A stretch of DNA of 64,000 nt from Mesotaenium endlicherianum (taxonomy: Eukaryota > Streptophyta > Zygnematophyceae > Zygnematales > Mesotaeniaceae): assembly GCA_009602735.1 (NCBI GenBank), contig WELA01009451.1, forward strand, positions 41,773 to 105,772, written 5' to 3'. Below are positions 1 to 11,344 of this stretch, one piece after another (position 1 is the stretch's first letter; each line of letters begins with the position of its first letter). Below the pieces are notes generated by a model. That model did not search any database, was not told the DNA's origin, and saw only the letters and a list, made by a program, of their open reading frames with translations. Position numbers and translations under genes: made by a program.

Positions 1-529
1 CCATGATGTTGCTGCTCCTCTAAGTAAGGTAACGGCAAAGGGAACGTAGTCCTCCTCGGGTACTTCAAGAAACGCGAGGTACGTCTCCACTTGGTAGAGC
101 CATAATTTAGGTTGGCACCTTTTCCGGGTTGAAAGTGTCGGGTTTGCCGGGCTTGATGAGTTTCCTTGCTCTTGTTGGCTCTTGTGGAGGCGCTTGAGCC
201 GGGGCTGGATTTTGAGCATTGCTCGCGATAGGGGCAACTATGGCAGCCATAGCTTCTCTTGACGCTTGCACGGTTGCTTCATAGGTGGCCAAGCCCACTT
301 GGTTGTGGACGGTCATTAGGAAGGCTGCCCACTCATTTGCGGGAACTCCTTGTGGTGGGGTCAACTTTGCTATAGCGGCTGCCACGGGATTTGACGGTGC
401 TCCTCCTTGTGGTGCTTCTTGTTGTTGCAGATTTTCTTGAGTGGGCTCTCCCATCGGCGCTGGAGGAGGGTCTCTTGGAGAGGAAGGGCTTCCTTCAAAA
501 ACTTGCTGTTCGTCTTGAGGATCGGCCAT
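1..529 (-). pseudogene. 5' part of a retroelement gag gene, frameshifted, running off the left edge
   Basis: The minus strand encodes about 140 residues from an ATG at 529, rich in Pro, Gln and Ala, ending near an FNPEKVP motif at about 107-112. The frame then hits a stop, but shifting by one nucleotide at about 110 recovers the start of a retrotransposon gag core domain, including KLWLYQVETYL and GAATSW, which stays open to base 1. This is the usual order of Ty3/gypsy-type Gag: a low-complexity N-terminus, then the capsid-like domain. The primer-binding site and LTR lie directly upstream, so this is the 5' end of an internal region. The one-base shift indicates a decayed copy or a sequencing error. 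The rest of the element is outside the window. Confidence 0.75.
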
Positions 530-548
530 CTTCTTGTGCTACCAAAGT

Positions 549-565
549 GCCTAGCTCCGATACCA
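549..565 (-). other. Primer-binding site of the left-edge retroelement
   Basis: Read on the minus strand, TGGTATCGGAGC follows the LTR end after one base. It closely resembles the plant initiator methionyl-tRNA primer site (TGGTATCAGAGC) and matches the site in the complete element at 12995. It fixes the element's orientation and the LTR boundary. Confidence 0.8.
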
Positions 566-566
566 C

Positions 567-1990
567 TGTAGTGAAACAGGTAGATAAAGTACCTAGTGAA
601 ATATAATACTTAATCTATTCAAGACAAGGATCTTTGAACACAAGGGGTAGCTTCTTGAAAGAGAGATGGCTTCTTGAAAGTTAATATATTTCTGGATTTT
701 GGCAAGTACAAGAGTGATTCTGGAATGTTTTTTCTATGTTCTAGCTCTTGTTTATATACTTGCTACATGAGTAATTTCTAGGAAGGTATATGTTGATGTG
801 TTGGCACCCAACACATCCCAAAACTTGCCACCTCTTTCTAGAATAATGTACACATGTCCTTTTGTGACGTTTCTGCTTTTCGAGAGGATCTTTCCTCGGT
901 ATTCAAGGAATATTTAATTCAAGTGGGAGGAAAATCTGTATACTTGTGGAAATTGACGAATACTCGAAAGAGCAAAAGTGAAATCTAACGTAGAATGTGT
1001 GCTTGTGAGAGTTGCACTTACAATGACTCTGCAGGTATTTATACCTGCACAACATGAGGCACTGGAGTGCTTCGAGTCACCACCTAGGGCACTGGTTCAT
1101 GTTCAACGAAAACGGTCGAAGGGATGTGTCCCATTCGGCCGAATGCTCGAAACGCGCAGTTGGCCGTTTGGAGACTTTTCGACGGTTTCCGAAAAACCGT
1201 TTCGCGCCAAACGGGCGTTTTCGCGTTCTCGCGACTTTCCGAAAAAGTCGCGATTGATCGCGGAGTCGCGTACACATGATTTCGTCATGAACCGGTAGTT
1301 TAAAAAGTTACTTTGGCCAATCGGTTAGGTGTGAACGTTCCAAACGAAAGTCGCGGGTTCGAATCCCCTCGGATGCAAAGCGACTTTGAATATTTCGTTT
1401 CGTTTGACTTTACGACTATTTGTTCGTATTAATGATACGACAGTTTCTTCGTATTACGACTAGTCGTAATCCGAAATCTGTGATTGTCCATTATTCGTAA
1501 TAATGACAATCAAAATAACTTAATTAAACAATGATTAATAAAATTATCATCTCATAATTATTCAAAGTAACTTTCTTATTGCGAAGTAGTCGAATTACGT
1601 TACGACGCTTTTTGCAATAGTATCTCGGTCGTTTCGCCAATCGACCGGGAATTAATCGGCACACGTGTGTGGCGAATAATTCAATGTGATGCAATCATTT
1701 ATCAAATAACTTATGATAAATAGTATGACGTATTTTAGGTAATTGGGAAAACGTCCCAAATACGCCTAAAAAGCTCAAATTGTTACACCTTTTGACCTAA
1801 AAATGACACATTTGACTTTTGCCACGTGGAGTTCTTCTAGGTCTTTTCTCTAACTTCGAAAATGCCTTAGAAGGTTCAAAGGACATGAACCAAGTCACTA
1901 GAGTACCTATTCACACACAATACTACTCCAAATATATTTGAAAACATAAAAATACATGCAAACTAATATATAATAACTCAAATCACTACA
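567..1990 (-). repeat. 5' LTR (about 1.42 kb) of the left-edge retroelement
   Basis: On the minus strand the block starts TGTAGTGA just inside 1990 and ends TCACTACA at 567, giving TG...CA termini with an 8-bp inverted repeat. It abuts the primer-binding site, as a 5' LTR should. No second copy is visible because the element leaves the window, so the LTR call rests on the termini and the primer site. Inside are three perfect hairpins (795-817, 1182-1200, 1230-1252) and a tRNA-like segment at about 1314-1375. The candidate 5-bp target site would be GGCTC at 1991-1995. Confidence 0.75.
1314..1375 (+). repeat. tRNA-like segment with Pol III A and B boxes
   Basis: A B-box core GGTTCGAATCC lies at 1356-1366, and an A-box-like TGGCCAATCGG at 1314-1324 lies about 31 bases before it, close to true tRNA spacing. 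I could not fold a full cloverleaf: the anticodon and acceptor stems do not pair well. It is therefore more likely a tRNA relic or SINE head than a working tRNA. It runs opposite to the surrounding LTR. Confidence 0.35.
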
Positions 1991-4562
1991 GGCTCAAATC
2001 ATTGATCCATGTGATCTTGATCATTTCATGATATGGAAACAAATTATAGGCGCTTATTTCCTTGGCGTTGTGTAATTAATGTCCTCTTCGCATGATATTT
2101 AACACCTGGTTAATTGTTGATTGTGGCTCCTTTAACGATGACCACAACAAGTTTTCATGATATATGCTCCTGTCTTGGACTACATATGGAAATCTTAGCT
2201 TGGTACTCATATGCGTGTTGCGTGCCTAATGTTTCTTACATCTACATGTAAATTACATGCTCTTGCCAATTTGTACATGCTTGGTTGTATGATCATCAAG
2301 AAATTGTACTTCCCACGCTTGAGCGGATGTCAATTTTGTGCACTTTTCCAGACACTTCAAATGATGCATAGCCCGTTTGCACGATCTCTTCGTTAGGACA
2401 CGTTGCGGTGCCAAGCGGCAGTATCCGGCTTTACTTTCTCTCGTGCTTGTAACGACCACAATGCCCAGGGTGCCACGGCTGCACGTACGCTTTCGAACAA
2501 ATGTTGGTCAAATTATCCAAATGTTCGTTGAAGCTCGTGGTACAAGTCGTCCGCTGGAGAGCGAGAGGTGCGAACATGAAGTGATATAAGTTAGAATATA
2601 TCCCTAGCTGCCTATCTTCCTTCATATATATGTTTTGCTAATTAAGGAGCTCGATGCTGATTGGACCTGAGGAGGGACAACTCTAAGGGGGAGATTCATC
2701 TGCCTGGATCTAGAGGCTTCAGCACCTGAGGGCCACTCAGCTCAGTGAAGATCTCACACCCTTAGTCACAGTTTCCCATGAGCCTGCTATATTAGGCTCA
2801 AACATTACGCTTTCCTCATGATTAGCCATGAGGTTTTATTGCGGCCGTTAAGACTTTTCTTAGCTAATATAACTCAGTGGCAACCCCCATAGACTCGGCA
2901 TTGGAGACAGCAACGTATGTTGGGACATGTCTCCAAAAAGATAGCGTTTTGAGTGATCTCAATGGCATCAACAGTGGGTGATTGCTTGCAAGCTGCAGGT
3001 AGTAATCAGTGATATGTTTTGCATAACAGTCGGTGATTGGAAGTTGCAGGTAGAATGATATTCGAGGCATAAAAGTGGGTAAGTGGAAGCTGCAGGTAGT
3101 TATGAGTGATATCTTAGCCATAAACAGTGGGTCATTGGTACCAGCAGGTAGTTATGAGTGGTGTCTTAAGCATAAACAGTGGGTGGCTGGCACATGCTCA
3201 ACTTGCATTTAAATGACTTGGAGAAACCTATTTGTGGCGTCGATAGGGACCCATGTGGCTCCCTGTGTAATGGCTTTGTAATATCATGTATTCACGTGTT
3301 TTTTGCACACAGGCACACGTGTCCATTGTCAATGTGCGGATTCTTTTTTATTGCCCGCTATTTGTCGGTTATGAACAACCTGTGGCAAATCGTGAGTCTC
3401 ACACATAAAATGCAGGGAACAACCGATGGCTCATTTGAGTGTGGCGGTGGGGGTCTCAAGTGTTGTCGTCACCAGCCTCATGCAAATGCACCAACGTTCT
3501 ATCTACCTTCATCTCCGCAGCCAGGCGGAGGAGCGTTCAGCGTCTGTCGTCGGGGGAGCACCTGCGGGTGGTAGAAGAGTTTTAAGCTGCGCCTTCAAAC
3601 GGAGAGGGCGAATTCGCCCCTGTATAGACGAGGAACTCTCGATCTTTGTTTGCCCGTAAGACACGGTGACAATGAAGCGGAGTGAGGCCAAGGAAAGGCC
3701 TTCTCCGGCACCCAACCTTCGCCTCCCTTAAGCGAAGATTGGGTACTTCTCCGCCCTTGACGTTTCGTCCGAAAATCAACTATCTCCACTAGACCAGTCT
3801 CAGAGTGTGACTTGGCCGTCGAGATGGTTCACATCGTCGTGGCAGGCCTGTCGTGGAAATTTGAGGTGACCATGCATCTTAGCACTGCTTGGCACGTGCT
3901 TGCGTGGCCATTTATGACCTAGCGGAGGGCAACCACACGACTGACTTAGCTTGCATTTTCTCACCCATCCCAAGGTGTTGAGATTTGCTCACTTTGATAT
4001 CGTGGCTCTGCACGTGTGACGGGAAAAGGACTCAAAGTCCTTCGCTGACATAGGTCAGCCTGGCTTGGTCGAGTGTGGTCAACGGTCGCTGCGTGTCGCT
4101 ACGCCATACTTGGGTGCACCGTGACTTCTGCCACGCGTGCCAGACCGTCATAGACGTACAGTCGCGACACCGAGTCGGACCGACAATGTTAGGAATCGCT
4201 AATTATTCGCGTCGCTGCCATGTCAAATTGCTTTGGTTGCTGTCAGTCGACGTCATGTTTTAACAGCTAGAAACTCGTGCACCCGGACCTCCCCCGCAAA
4301 CGTAACTCGATCCAACTTTCAAGTACCCGATTCGGCCCGCTGCAAGTCATCTTGGTTTCACGTTAAAACAATATATGGATTGCTGTAATATAACACAACT
4401 CTTTGCCAAAAGCATATAAGCATGAACAACATCGAAAAAGCCCTGTTTACACATTCAAAATTGAGCCGAAATAACGAGCTTGCCATGAACTTGAATTAAG
4501 AGGCTCTCGTGTGACCGACCAGGCATTGCCCAGGTTAGATCCTTTGAAGTAGCTAGGGGGAC
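1991..4562. other. Intergenic stretch without a supported gene
   Basis: The ORFs here are short and look like chance frames. The stretch holds a degenerate tandem repeat at 2970-3192, a 14-bp perfect palindrome at 3606-3619, and a 12-bp near-perfect stem at 3711-3743 (arms CCCAACCTTCGC and GCGAAGATTGGG). From about 3400 the GC content rises, which suggests old transposon remains. The promoter of the downstream WD40 gene should lie near the right end, but I see no clear element. Confidence 0.5.
2970..3192 (+). repeat. Degenerate tandem repeat, units of about 46-55 bp
   Basis: Copies start near 2970, 3025, 3071, 3123 and 3175. Each begins with a form of AACAGTGGGTGATTGG and contains GCTGCAGGTAGT followed by a variant of ATGAGTGATATCTT. 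Four full copies and one partial copy are visible; unit length varies through small indels. Confidence 0.8.
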
Positions 4563-6774
4563 ATGAGAAGAGAGGACAAGCTGGAGGGGTTAAGATCAAA
4601 GTGGAAGAATGACTTGCCAGTCCTATATGACTGGTTTGTAAATCACCATACGCTTTGGCCCTCTCTTTCTTGCAGGTATGTTTCGTCTTGTGTCAAAGCT
4701 ATGGCTTGCTGCATAAGTTTGTCGGACATCAGTCAGTTGCTTTTTTTTTTCATACATATCCGAACCACTTCCTGTTACTTGTGCCGCTTTCCAGTTATTT
4801 TCAGTTTCTGTAATGAGGACAAGCCCCTGGGTTTGTTGATTAAAGTCATGACTTCTTGCGAGATGTCTGAAGTGGGGATTCAATGTTCCGGAGGACAGGT
4901 GGGGTCCTATTATCGAGGAGAGCACACACTATACTAAGCAGCAGTTGTATCTCTCAGAACAGACTGATGGCAGTGTTCCCAACACTCTTCTTGTTGCCGA
5001 GGCAGTGGTAAGGATCTCTGAGTAGTCGTTCTAAGCTGTTAAGAATAGGACATGCACTCGAGGTACTCGTTTATTGTGTACTCATATAACGAGTCTTGAG
5101 CTTTCAAGTGTATTTATCTCGTTGACGCTCTAGTTTTCAGGCTGCAAGGACCCTGGGGCTTGCATGCAGTTTGGTGGCACATCCACTTTGGCACCTGGCG
5201 GAGTGGTGGCAGGGCTGGGTCACTGTTTGGATTGAGGGAGGCGGGGAGGAAGTGGTTAATTGGACCAGGACTTGTTTTATTAGTGGGTCACTTCATTGGC
5301 ATGCTTGTTTGCATGCAGGTGCCTCGGCCGAGGGTGGCAGCCCCGGAGCACATGGGCGACGTGAGCGATGACGAAGAGTCCGACTTCATCACCACTTTGA
5401 AGGCCATCAACCATCCTGGAGAAGTTAATAGAATCCGCGAAATGTCCGAGGACAAGCACATCGTTGCCACGCACACGGACAGCCAGGATGTGCTTGTCTG
5501 GAACACCCGGACTCAGGTGGCGATGCGCTCAACCTCTGGCTGGGCTGTATCCTTTCTTTCCTTTGGTGGATGGCTGGATTGTGGGGCCTTGACTTCTCTG
5601 TATGCCTGCGTGTGTGTGCGTGCGTGTGTGTGGCAGCCGGATAGGAGGGGGGAGGATGGGTCATCCAGGCCCGACCTGGTAGGTGGTGGTACGCTCCTCC
5701 TTCCTTCCTTGCCTACCCGCCACACTGTGCTTGCGCCCATGCATGCATGTGTGCATGCAGCAGGGGAGGGATTGAGGGAGGGAAGGAGGGAGGAGTAAAA
5801 GGGGGGCGAGTGCGGATGGGGAGGTTGCTGTGCTGCATGCAGGTGCTGACGGGGCACACACAGAATGCGGAGTTTGCGCTGGCAACCTCGCCCGCCGGCC
5901 ACCAGGTGTTGAGCGGCGGGCGCGACCATCTGGTGGTGCTCTGGGACTTGGCTGACCACGCCACCTCCCTCCTCGTCCAGGTCCGTCCGTCTTTCAGTGG
6001 CTGGCTGGCTTGCTAGGCGCGGGCATGTCTCGTCCCAGCATTGTCAATCAGCACCAGCACTGACTACGTTCTATTGTTTGGTTGCAGCAGGAGGAGACAG
6101 TGGACGGTGGCAGCAGCAGCAGAGTGCAGGCGAGGGGTCTGTACAGAGGGCACACGGCCACAGTGGAGGACGTGCAATTCTGCCCCGTCAGTGCCCCCGA
6201 GTTCTGCAGCGTGGCAGACGATGCCTGCCTCATGCTCTGGGACACCCGCAGCGGCCCCGCGCCCGTCACTATAGTATGTGCTCACGGACGGAGAGGGAGA
6301 TGGAACGAGGGAACTCAGTCAGTGAGTGGCTAGAGTCACTACTGACTAGGGAGGATCGGAAACGGGGATGGCATGGCAGGTGGAAAGAGCGCACGGGCCG
6401 CAGCAGGACGTGCAGTGCGTGGACTGGAGTGCCCTGGCGCCCCACCTCCTCCTCTCGGGCGCTGCCGACGGCACCGTCAATCTCTTTGACCGCCGCCGCA
6501 TGTCCTCCAAGGGGCCCTGCATGCCCGTGCACACGTTCTCCCTGCACACGGCTCCTGTCGTGTGCGTCCAGGTGCCCTCCCGCTCCCCTCCCCGCCCCAT
6601 CCACCATCCAACCTCCATCTTTTGCTTGCCCGTCCTCTTTGGTGTGTTCCTCGCGATACTACCCAAGGTCCCCTCCCTCTTTTTACCCACTAAGTTGAGG
6701 TCAGGCAAACAGGCTTTGTGGTGGGATGCTCGTGAGGAAGATGTAGCCTCCTCTCGGGGACAGATTTACTGCCT

Positions 6775-6805
<31 letters not shown>

Positions 6806-7645
6806 CACTAGCGTAGCCTTTCCTTAGGGGGATCCGCCTTTCTCTCTCTCTCTGAGTCTCTCTTGCTCTCTCTCTGGACCCGCAAGTAGGGGATCATCTG
6901 ATGGCACTCCTCGTCCTCCTTGTCCGACTGCTGGGGCTGCTGCTGCTCCTGCTCAGTGGTGCCCACATCAAGCGGGGGTGTTTGCTAGCTGTGGGGATGA
7001 CGGCATCCTCAGCGTGTGGGATGTCAACCATGTGACCACCACCACGTCTGCCACTTCTCATCAGCTTGCAAAGTCAGGTGCCGAAAGTGCTGCAGGTCTT
7101 CTACTTCAGCATGTTGGCCACAGGTCAGCCATCTTCCACACCATCCTGCCTGCTGCTACTCGACTCTTTTTGGCGAAGGGGTCAAATCTCATGCTGCTTC
7201 CTCCCTCTGCCCTGTCCAAGGCCTCCTCATCGCATTTGTCTGTGGGGTATCTCTTCTGTATGGTAGATGCACTGTAGTAGTATCCCTGCTGCTTCCATTC
7301 GTGGCAAGTGAGTGGGATGGTGTGGGCAGCGATGGACTTGAGCGGGGTGAAGTGGGGAGTGGTGGTGCATTCATCGTTGAGCGTCTGAGGTGGGGCAGGG
7401 ACAAAGTGGCGGAGTTCCAGTGGAGCCCGTCATCGGCGGATGCATGGGCGCTCGTGAGCTCCTGTGTGGAGACCAAGAGGAGCGGCGGCGGTTCTGTGCA
7501 GCTTTGGAGAATGTCGCCCCTCACGTATCTGCCGCAGGACGACGCCCACGCTCAGACAACAGCGTGGCTCAAGGCTCTGGAGGAAAAGCCACAACATGCT
7601 TTCATGACAGGCCACAAAAGACAAGCCCAACATGATCCACACTGA
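4563..7645 (+). CDS. MSI4-like: WD40 histone-binding protein, RBBP4/MSI4 (FVE)-like
   Basis: Nine exons: 4563-4675, 4899-5007, 5319-5516, 5637-5678, 5843-5980, 6088-6273, 6380-6571, 6957-7123, 7399-7645. They total 1392 bp, an intact 463-residue frame. The N-terminal helix (WKNDLPVLYDW...HTLWPSLSCR) is the histone H4-binding signature of the CAF-1 p48/MSI family. HPGEVNRIRE, IVATHTDS and YLSEQTDGSVPNTL match plant FVE/MSI4 more than MSI1. WD repeats end in VLVWN, VVLWD, LMLWD, LFDRRR, SVWD and LWRM. Known relatives act in nuclear chromatin complexes (CAF-1, PRC2, histone deacetylase). Compared with land-plant FVE it lacks the long Lys/Arg-rich N-terminal extension, though an upstream exon cannot be excluded. 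The acidic stretch after PEHMGD is longer than usual. Exon 4 is a 42-bp microexon. Confidence 0.93.
6776..6802 (+). repeat. (CAG)9 microsatellite in a WD40-gene intron
   Basis: Nine perfect CAG triplets lie between exons 7 and 8 of the MSI4-like gene. They end at a TAG and are not part of the splice-consistent coding sequence. Confidence 0.95.
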
Positions 7646-10021
7646 AGACCTTAGTTGGAAGTATCTAATCAATTACCTTCAATTGGCAAACTCAGCATTG
7701 ACTTCCCTTTCCCTGACTCAAAGCATCACCAAAGACAAGACCCAAGTACTATGTGCTATTATAGCCCAACTCCCAAAAACTTCATAAGCAACTTAATTGC
7801 AAGAGTTGAAGCTACTACGAGGTGCAATTTTTGATCAGTGAAGTTCACTATGATATATTTGACATGTGATGTGGAAGGGTGAGTTTTCTTGCCTGACACT
7901 CGATTGAATGCATGTTACTCCTATTATACCACTCTGGTATTGCGCATAGGGTACTAAGGTCTCCACGGATATGCTGGCTTAGCTAGTACAACAAAGATAC
8001 AAACATGATTGCGCAAGAAGCTCCCTGTTAAGAGAGCGCTATTCCATATATGAACAGATGCAATTGTATTTGGCCCAGCTGAGAAGAAGCCCACTGTATG
8101 GAGTGCAAACGAAGACGTCAAACTAAGTGCATCCAATAAGGTGCAAATACTGTTTCTTGGTCTAACAGAAAGGAATGCGTAATGAAATCACCTCAAGTTG
8201 GAATTGGAGCTTCTGAGCAGGTGATGGTTCTTATGCTTGAGGCAAGAAGCAGTAGCAAGGAGGATACCTTTCAGCTGCTCTGATCAGGTCCAAGGTACAG
8301 AAAGGGGGGGACGTTGCAAGACCATCAAGTCATTAGACACTATGAAAACAACATACATATTTGCTCAAAATTATATTGAAGAAATCAGTGTTGTATTAGC
8401 AGCGTGAATTTCGTGTTCACTCCACAATATGTTGGACTTCATTTGTTGCAATAAGTCGCAGGAGTGGTTTTAACCTTTATTTTTGAACAAACAAATTGCA
8501 ATAGACATAAAAATTTCCAAATATCACACACGGGGAACGACTTGACCAACTTCACTATTGAGCCTTCAATCGTTTGAAACTAAAGTTGCTGGTCAGATAA
8601 GGGAGGGTCAAGTTTTAATTGCGGCATTAATCAAGTTCACTTGAAAGCTCGCTTGCATAAGAGTAATCTTCCAACAAACAAAATAGAAGAGTTCTTCTTC
8701 ATACATATATGTTAAAAATCACGTTTTCTTGCTAAGATAAACGGTGTGCCACATGGTATGTCTGAAGATGTCCTATAAGTCCAAAACTTGTTGCTTTATG
8801 TCACTGCCGCGAACACTGAGGCTCAATAGACGTTATTTCATAATGAGTACCTTACATACATTGCTTGACATAAATGATGTGAAAAGGATAAAAATGCATC
8901 GGAACAGTGCATGCAGCTCAACTTGACTTCTAAACTCACCGACACATGCATGCACATCCAGACGGGTATCAATCCCACGGCATTCACTTGACATGTTTTA
9001 CTATATAATTGGTGGTCCGTTATAAAGTTTCTTCAATGATAGAACACCTTACGAAGCTTGTACTCTTTGTACCTATTCACATCAAGCTTCAACAAGGCCG
9101 CGACTAGCCATTTATGCATGAAAATTTTGGCAAAGAGCAGCCAATGGAAGCTGACTACAAAACAATGCAAAGAAGTGCTAATGAAATCAATAATGACCAG
9201 GATTAAAATGAGCGCTTGATATTGCTATCATGGGACGTATTAAGACTTAAGAACCGCAAGAGCTAAATGTGTAGAAAGGCCAGCTCCCGCAAAATGTCAA
9301 GGGCCGAGAAAACCATTATTGCTATAGCAAGGTCACTTCTACTCTTGCGACAGCAAAGACAAGACCTTCAGTAGTGCTGATCAGTGCAAGCCTAAAAAAT
9401 TGCGCACAGAGTGTTATAAATACTATGTCAAAATGGAAGGCAAATTGAAGAGTAGGGTTGCAAGTAGCATGAGGCAAAATACAAATTTCTAGTGACAAAG
9501 GCACTGAAGCTTCAACCACTACAGGTAGCTGATTAAAGTTAAAAGGAGAAACTCCTTAATTTTGAAGCATTCTTGCTGTTCCTACCTTACTTACCTTAGG
9601 TGTATTTACTTACATGCAAGCAGAGACTAATCTCATTTCTCCAAATCTTAGCTCCATTGTGATCGAATACCCTGTATGCAATGCACCAACTTACTAAGGA
9701 AAATGATCATTTCATGAAATAAGCACCAAAAGATGTCAATGTCGTAGAAAGCGAAAGCCAATCTTGATAAACTACAACGTCACCTTCCTCTACAGCGGCT
9801 TACTTAGTTGCTCAACACCCCCTCCAGCCCCCCCCCTTCCCTGCCCCCCTTCCCTCGCTCTTCACCCTCCTCGCCCAAGCTGACCACCTCGAGTTATGGC
9901 TGACTGGCTGGCTGGCAGCAACAAGGAAGCCAAAAGCTGCACCTGTGCAGACCATGCGTGGCAGGCAACCACCTCCTCTCTGCCCCACACCCTCACAGCA
10001 TCCCTTTGCTTGGGATGCTGC
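7646..10021. other. Intergenic stretch, AT-rich, no supported gene
   Basis: No frame shows family similarity or convincing splice structure. Text around 8130-8210 weakly resembles 21250-21340 (shared pieces such as CACCTCAA.TTGGA), which suggests a diverged dispersed repeat. A C-rich tract lies at about 9818-9870, just before the F-box/LRR remnant. Confidence 0.5.
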
Positions 10022-11344
10022 TCACTCAGGGGCCTCTGGCGCCACCTGGCGTCTGCCGACCCTGTCAAAGAGCTCTTTAGCCCTGGCACATGGCAATCGC
10101 CCGCACCCTGATTGCACATACCCTCTGTAGTAGCCTATGATTGGCGAGGAAAGGCGTACATCACGTCGACAGTGGCAGGAAAAGTTGAGCTCTGTCTTGT
10201 TGCCAAGAGTGAACAGACCCTCTACTGTCAACAGCATCACACCGTTGTTAATGTGCACCCGTCGAAACCCTGGCAGAGCGCCCACGTCACACCACGCAAT
10301 CGGAGGAGCCTGCTCCTCAAACTCTGCCCCATGGCATTCCACCTGCAGATCTCTAAAATACGTAAGGGGGCGAGGTTCACCCAAGTCGGCGCCTCGAACG
10401 ACTCAAGCTCCAGAGAGCGCAGGTTGGGCGTGTGCTCAAATAAGTCGGGGTGCATCCGGATTGACGAAGGACCATATCCCTGCAAGCAGATTTCAAGCTT
10501 CTTCAGGAAAAGGAGGGGGCGTGGCAGTTGCAAAGAAGGACCATTGATGAGGTGCAGCTCTAGCTTTGTCAGCCATGGCAGCTCCCCCAACCCCTGCAGT
10601 TGCGCCGAGTCAAATGTACCCTCTCTGACAACTAAAGAGAGCTCTTCGAGAGAGCTCATGGCCGCTAGAGAATCAAAGAAGGGCCCGCTGGCCTCGAGGG
10701 TCACAGCAATGGCACCCTCATAGTTTCCTATCGACAAACCGATGAAAAGATCGAGCTCGCTCAGCCACGGGGGCATCACCTGCTTCAAGGCCTCGCTTGG
10801 CAGTCTAGGCGGAACAATTCGGCCGAGAGCTCCTGCTCTTGCTACTACTGCTGAAGGCTGATGATGGTGCAGCTCAGGAGGACAAAGCAACACTTGTCAG
10901 GTAGACCAAGGCCGGCGACTTGATGGTACGTTTTTTGGCAGTCGATTGTCAGACTCTTGAGGCGAGTGAGCCTCCCAAAGTTTGAACCCTCTAGGCAGGC
11001 GTGCTTCACTTGCCAGGTGGTGGTCCGGGAATTGTCTGACTCGTTGTCAAGCTGAGGCACACATTGGCAAGGCCGGTCGCCCTTGTAAGGAAGTAGGCAA
11101 AGCCCTGAAACTCTTCCTTGTTGAATTCACCAAAAAGTTGATAGATGCTAGCCGAGGCATGTTCACCGTGGCAAGTGCACTCAGAAGCTTCCCCGCCCCA
11201 AACCGGTGATACGGCATCCCGACCCCTTGTCATGTTCGGGAGGATTAGCAGCGTGCTAGGGTCAAGGTCCGCACCTTGAGCTCGGCTAAGAATGTTCGCG
11301 CGGGTGTAGGTGCTTTGCATGAGGTTCCTCCACCTCCGGCACAC
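10022..11344 (-). pseudogene. F-box/LRR gene remnant, multiply frameshifted
   Basis: Reading the minus strand, an F-box-tail motif (VCRRWRNLM) opens at about 11335. A leucine-rich C-terminal part follows, but in three further frames: 11060-10845, 10893-10237 and 10384-10022. Leucine-rich strands such as LEELSLVVREGTF, LTKLELHLI and LRSLELESFE are clear. The order and several phrases match the 35412-37133 gene: LEELTMQFHAGTF there against LEELSLVVREGTF here, and VLSCHGA there against VECHGA here. That last pairing lies across the frame change at about 10370, so the change is a real indel rather than an intron. In plants, F-box proteins recruit substrates to SCF ubiquitin ligases. With at least three frame changes this copy is probably dead, though short introns could explain one of them. 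Confidence 0.65.
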
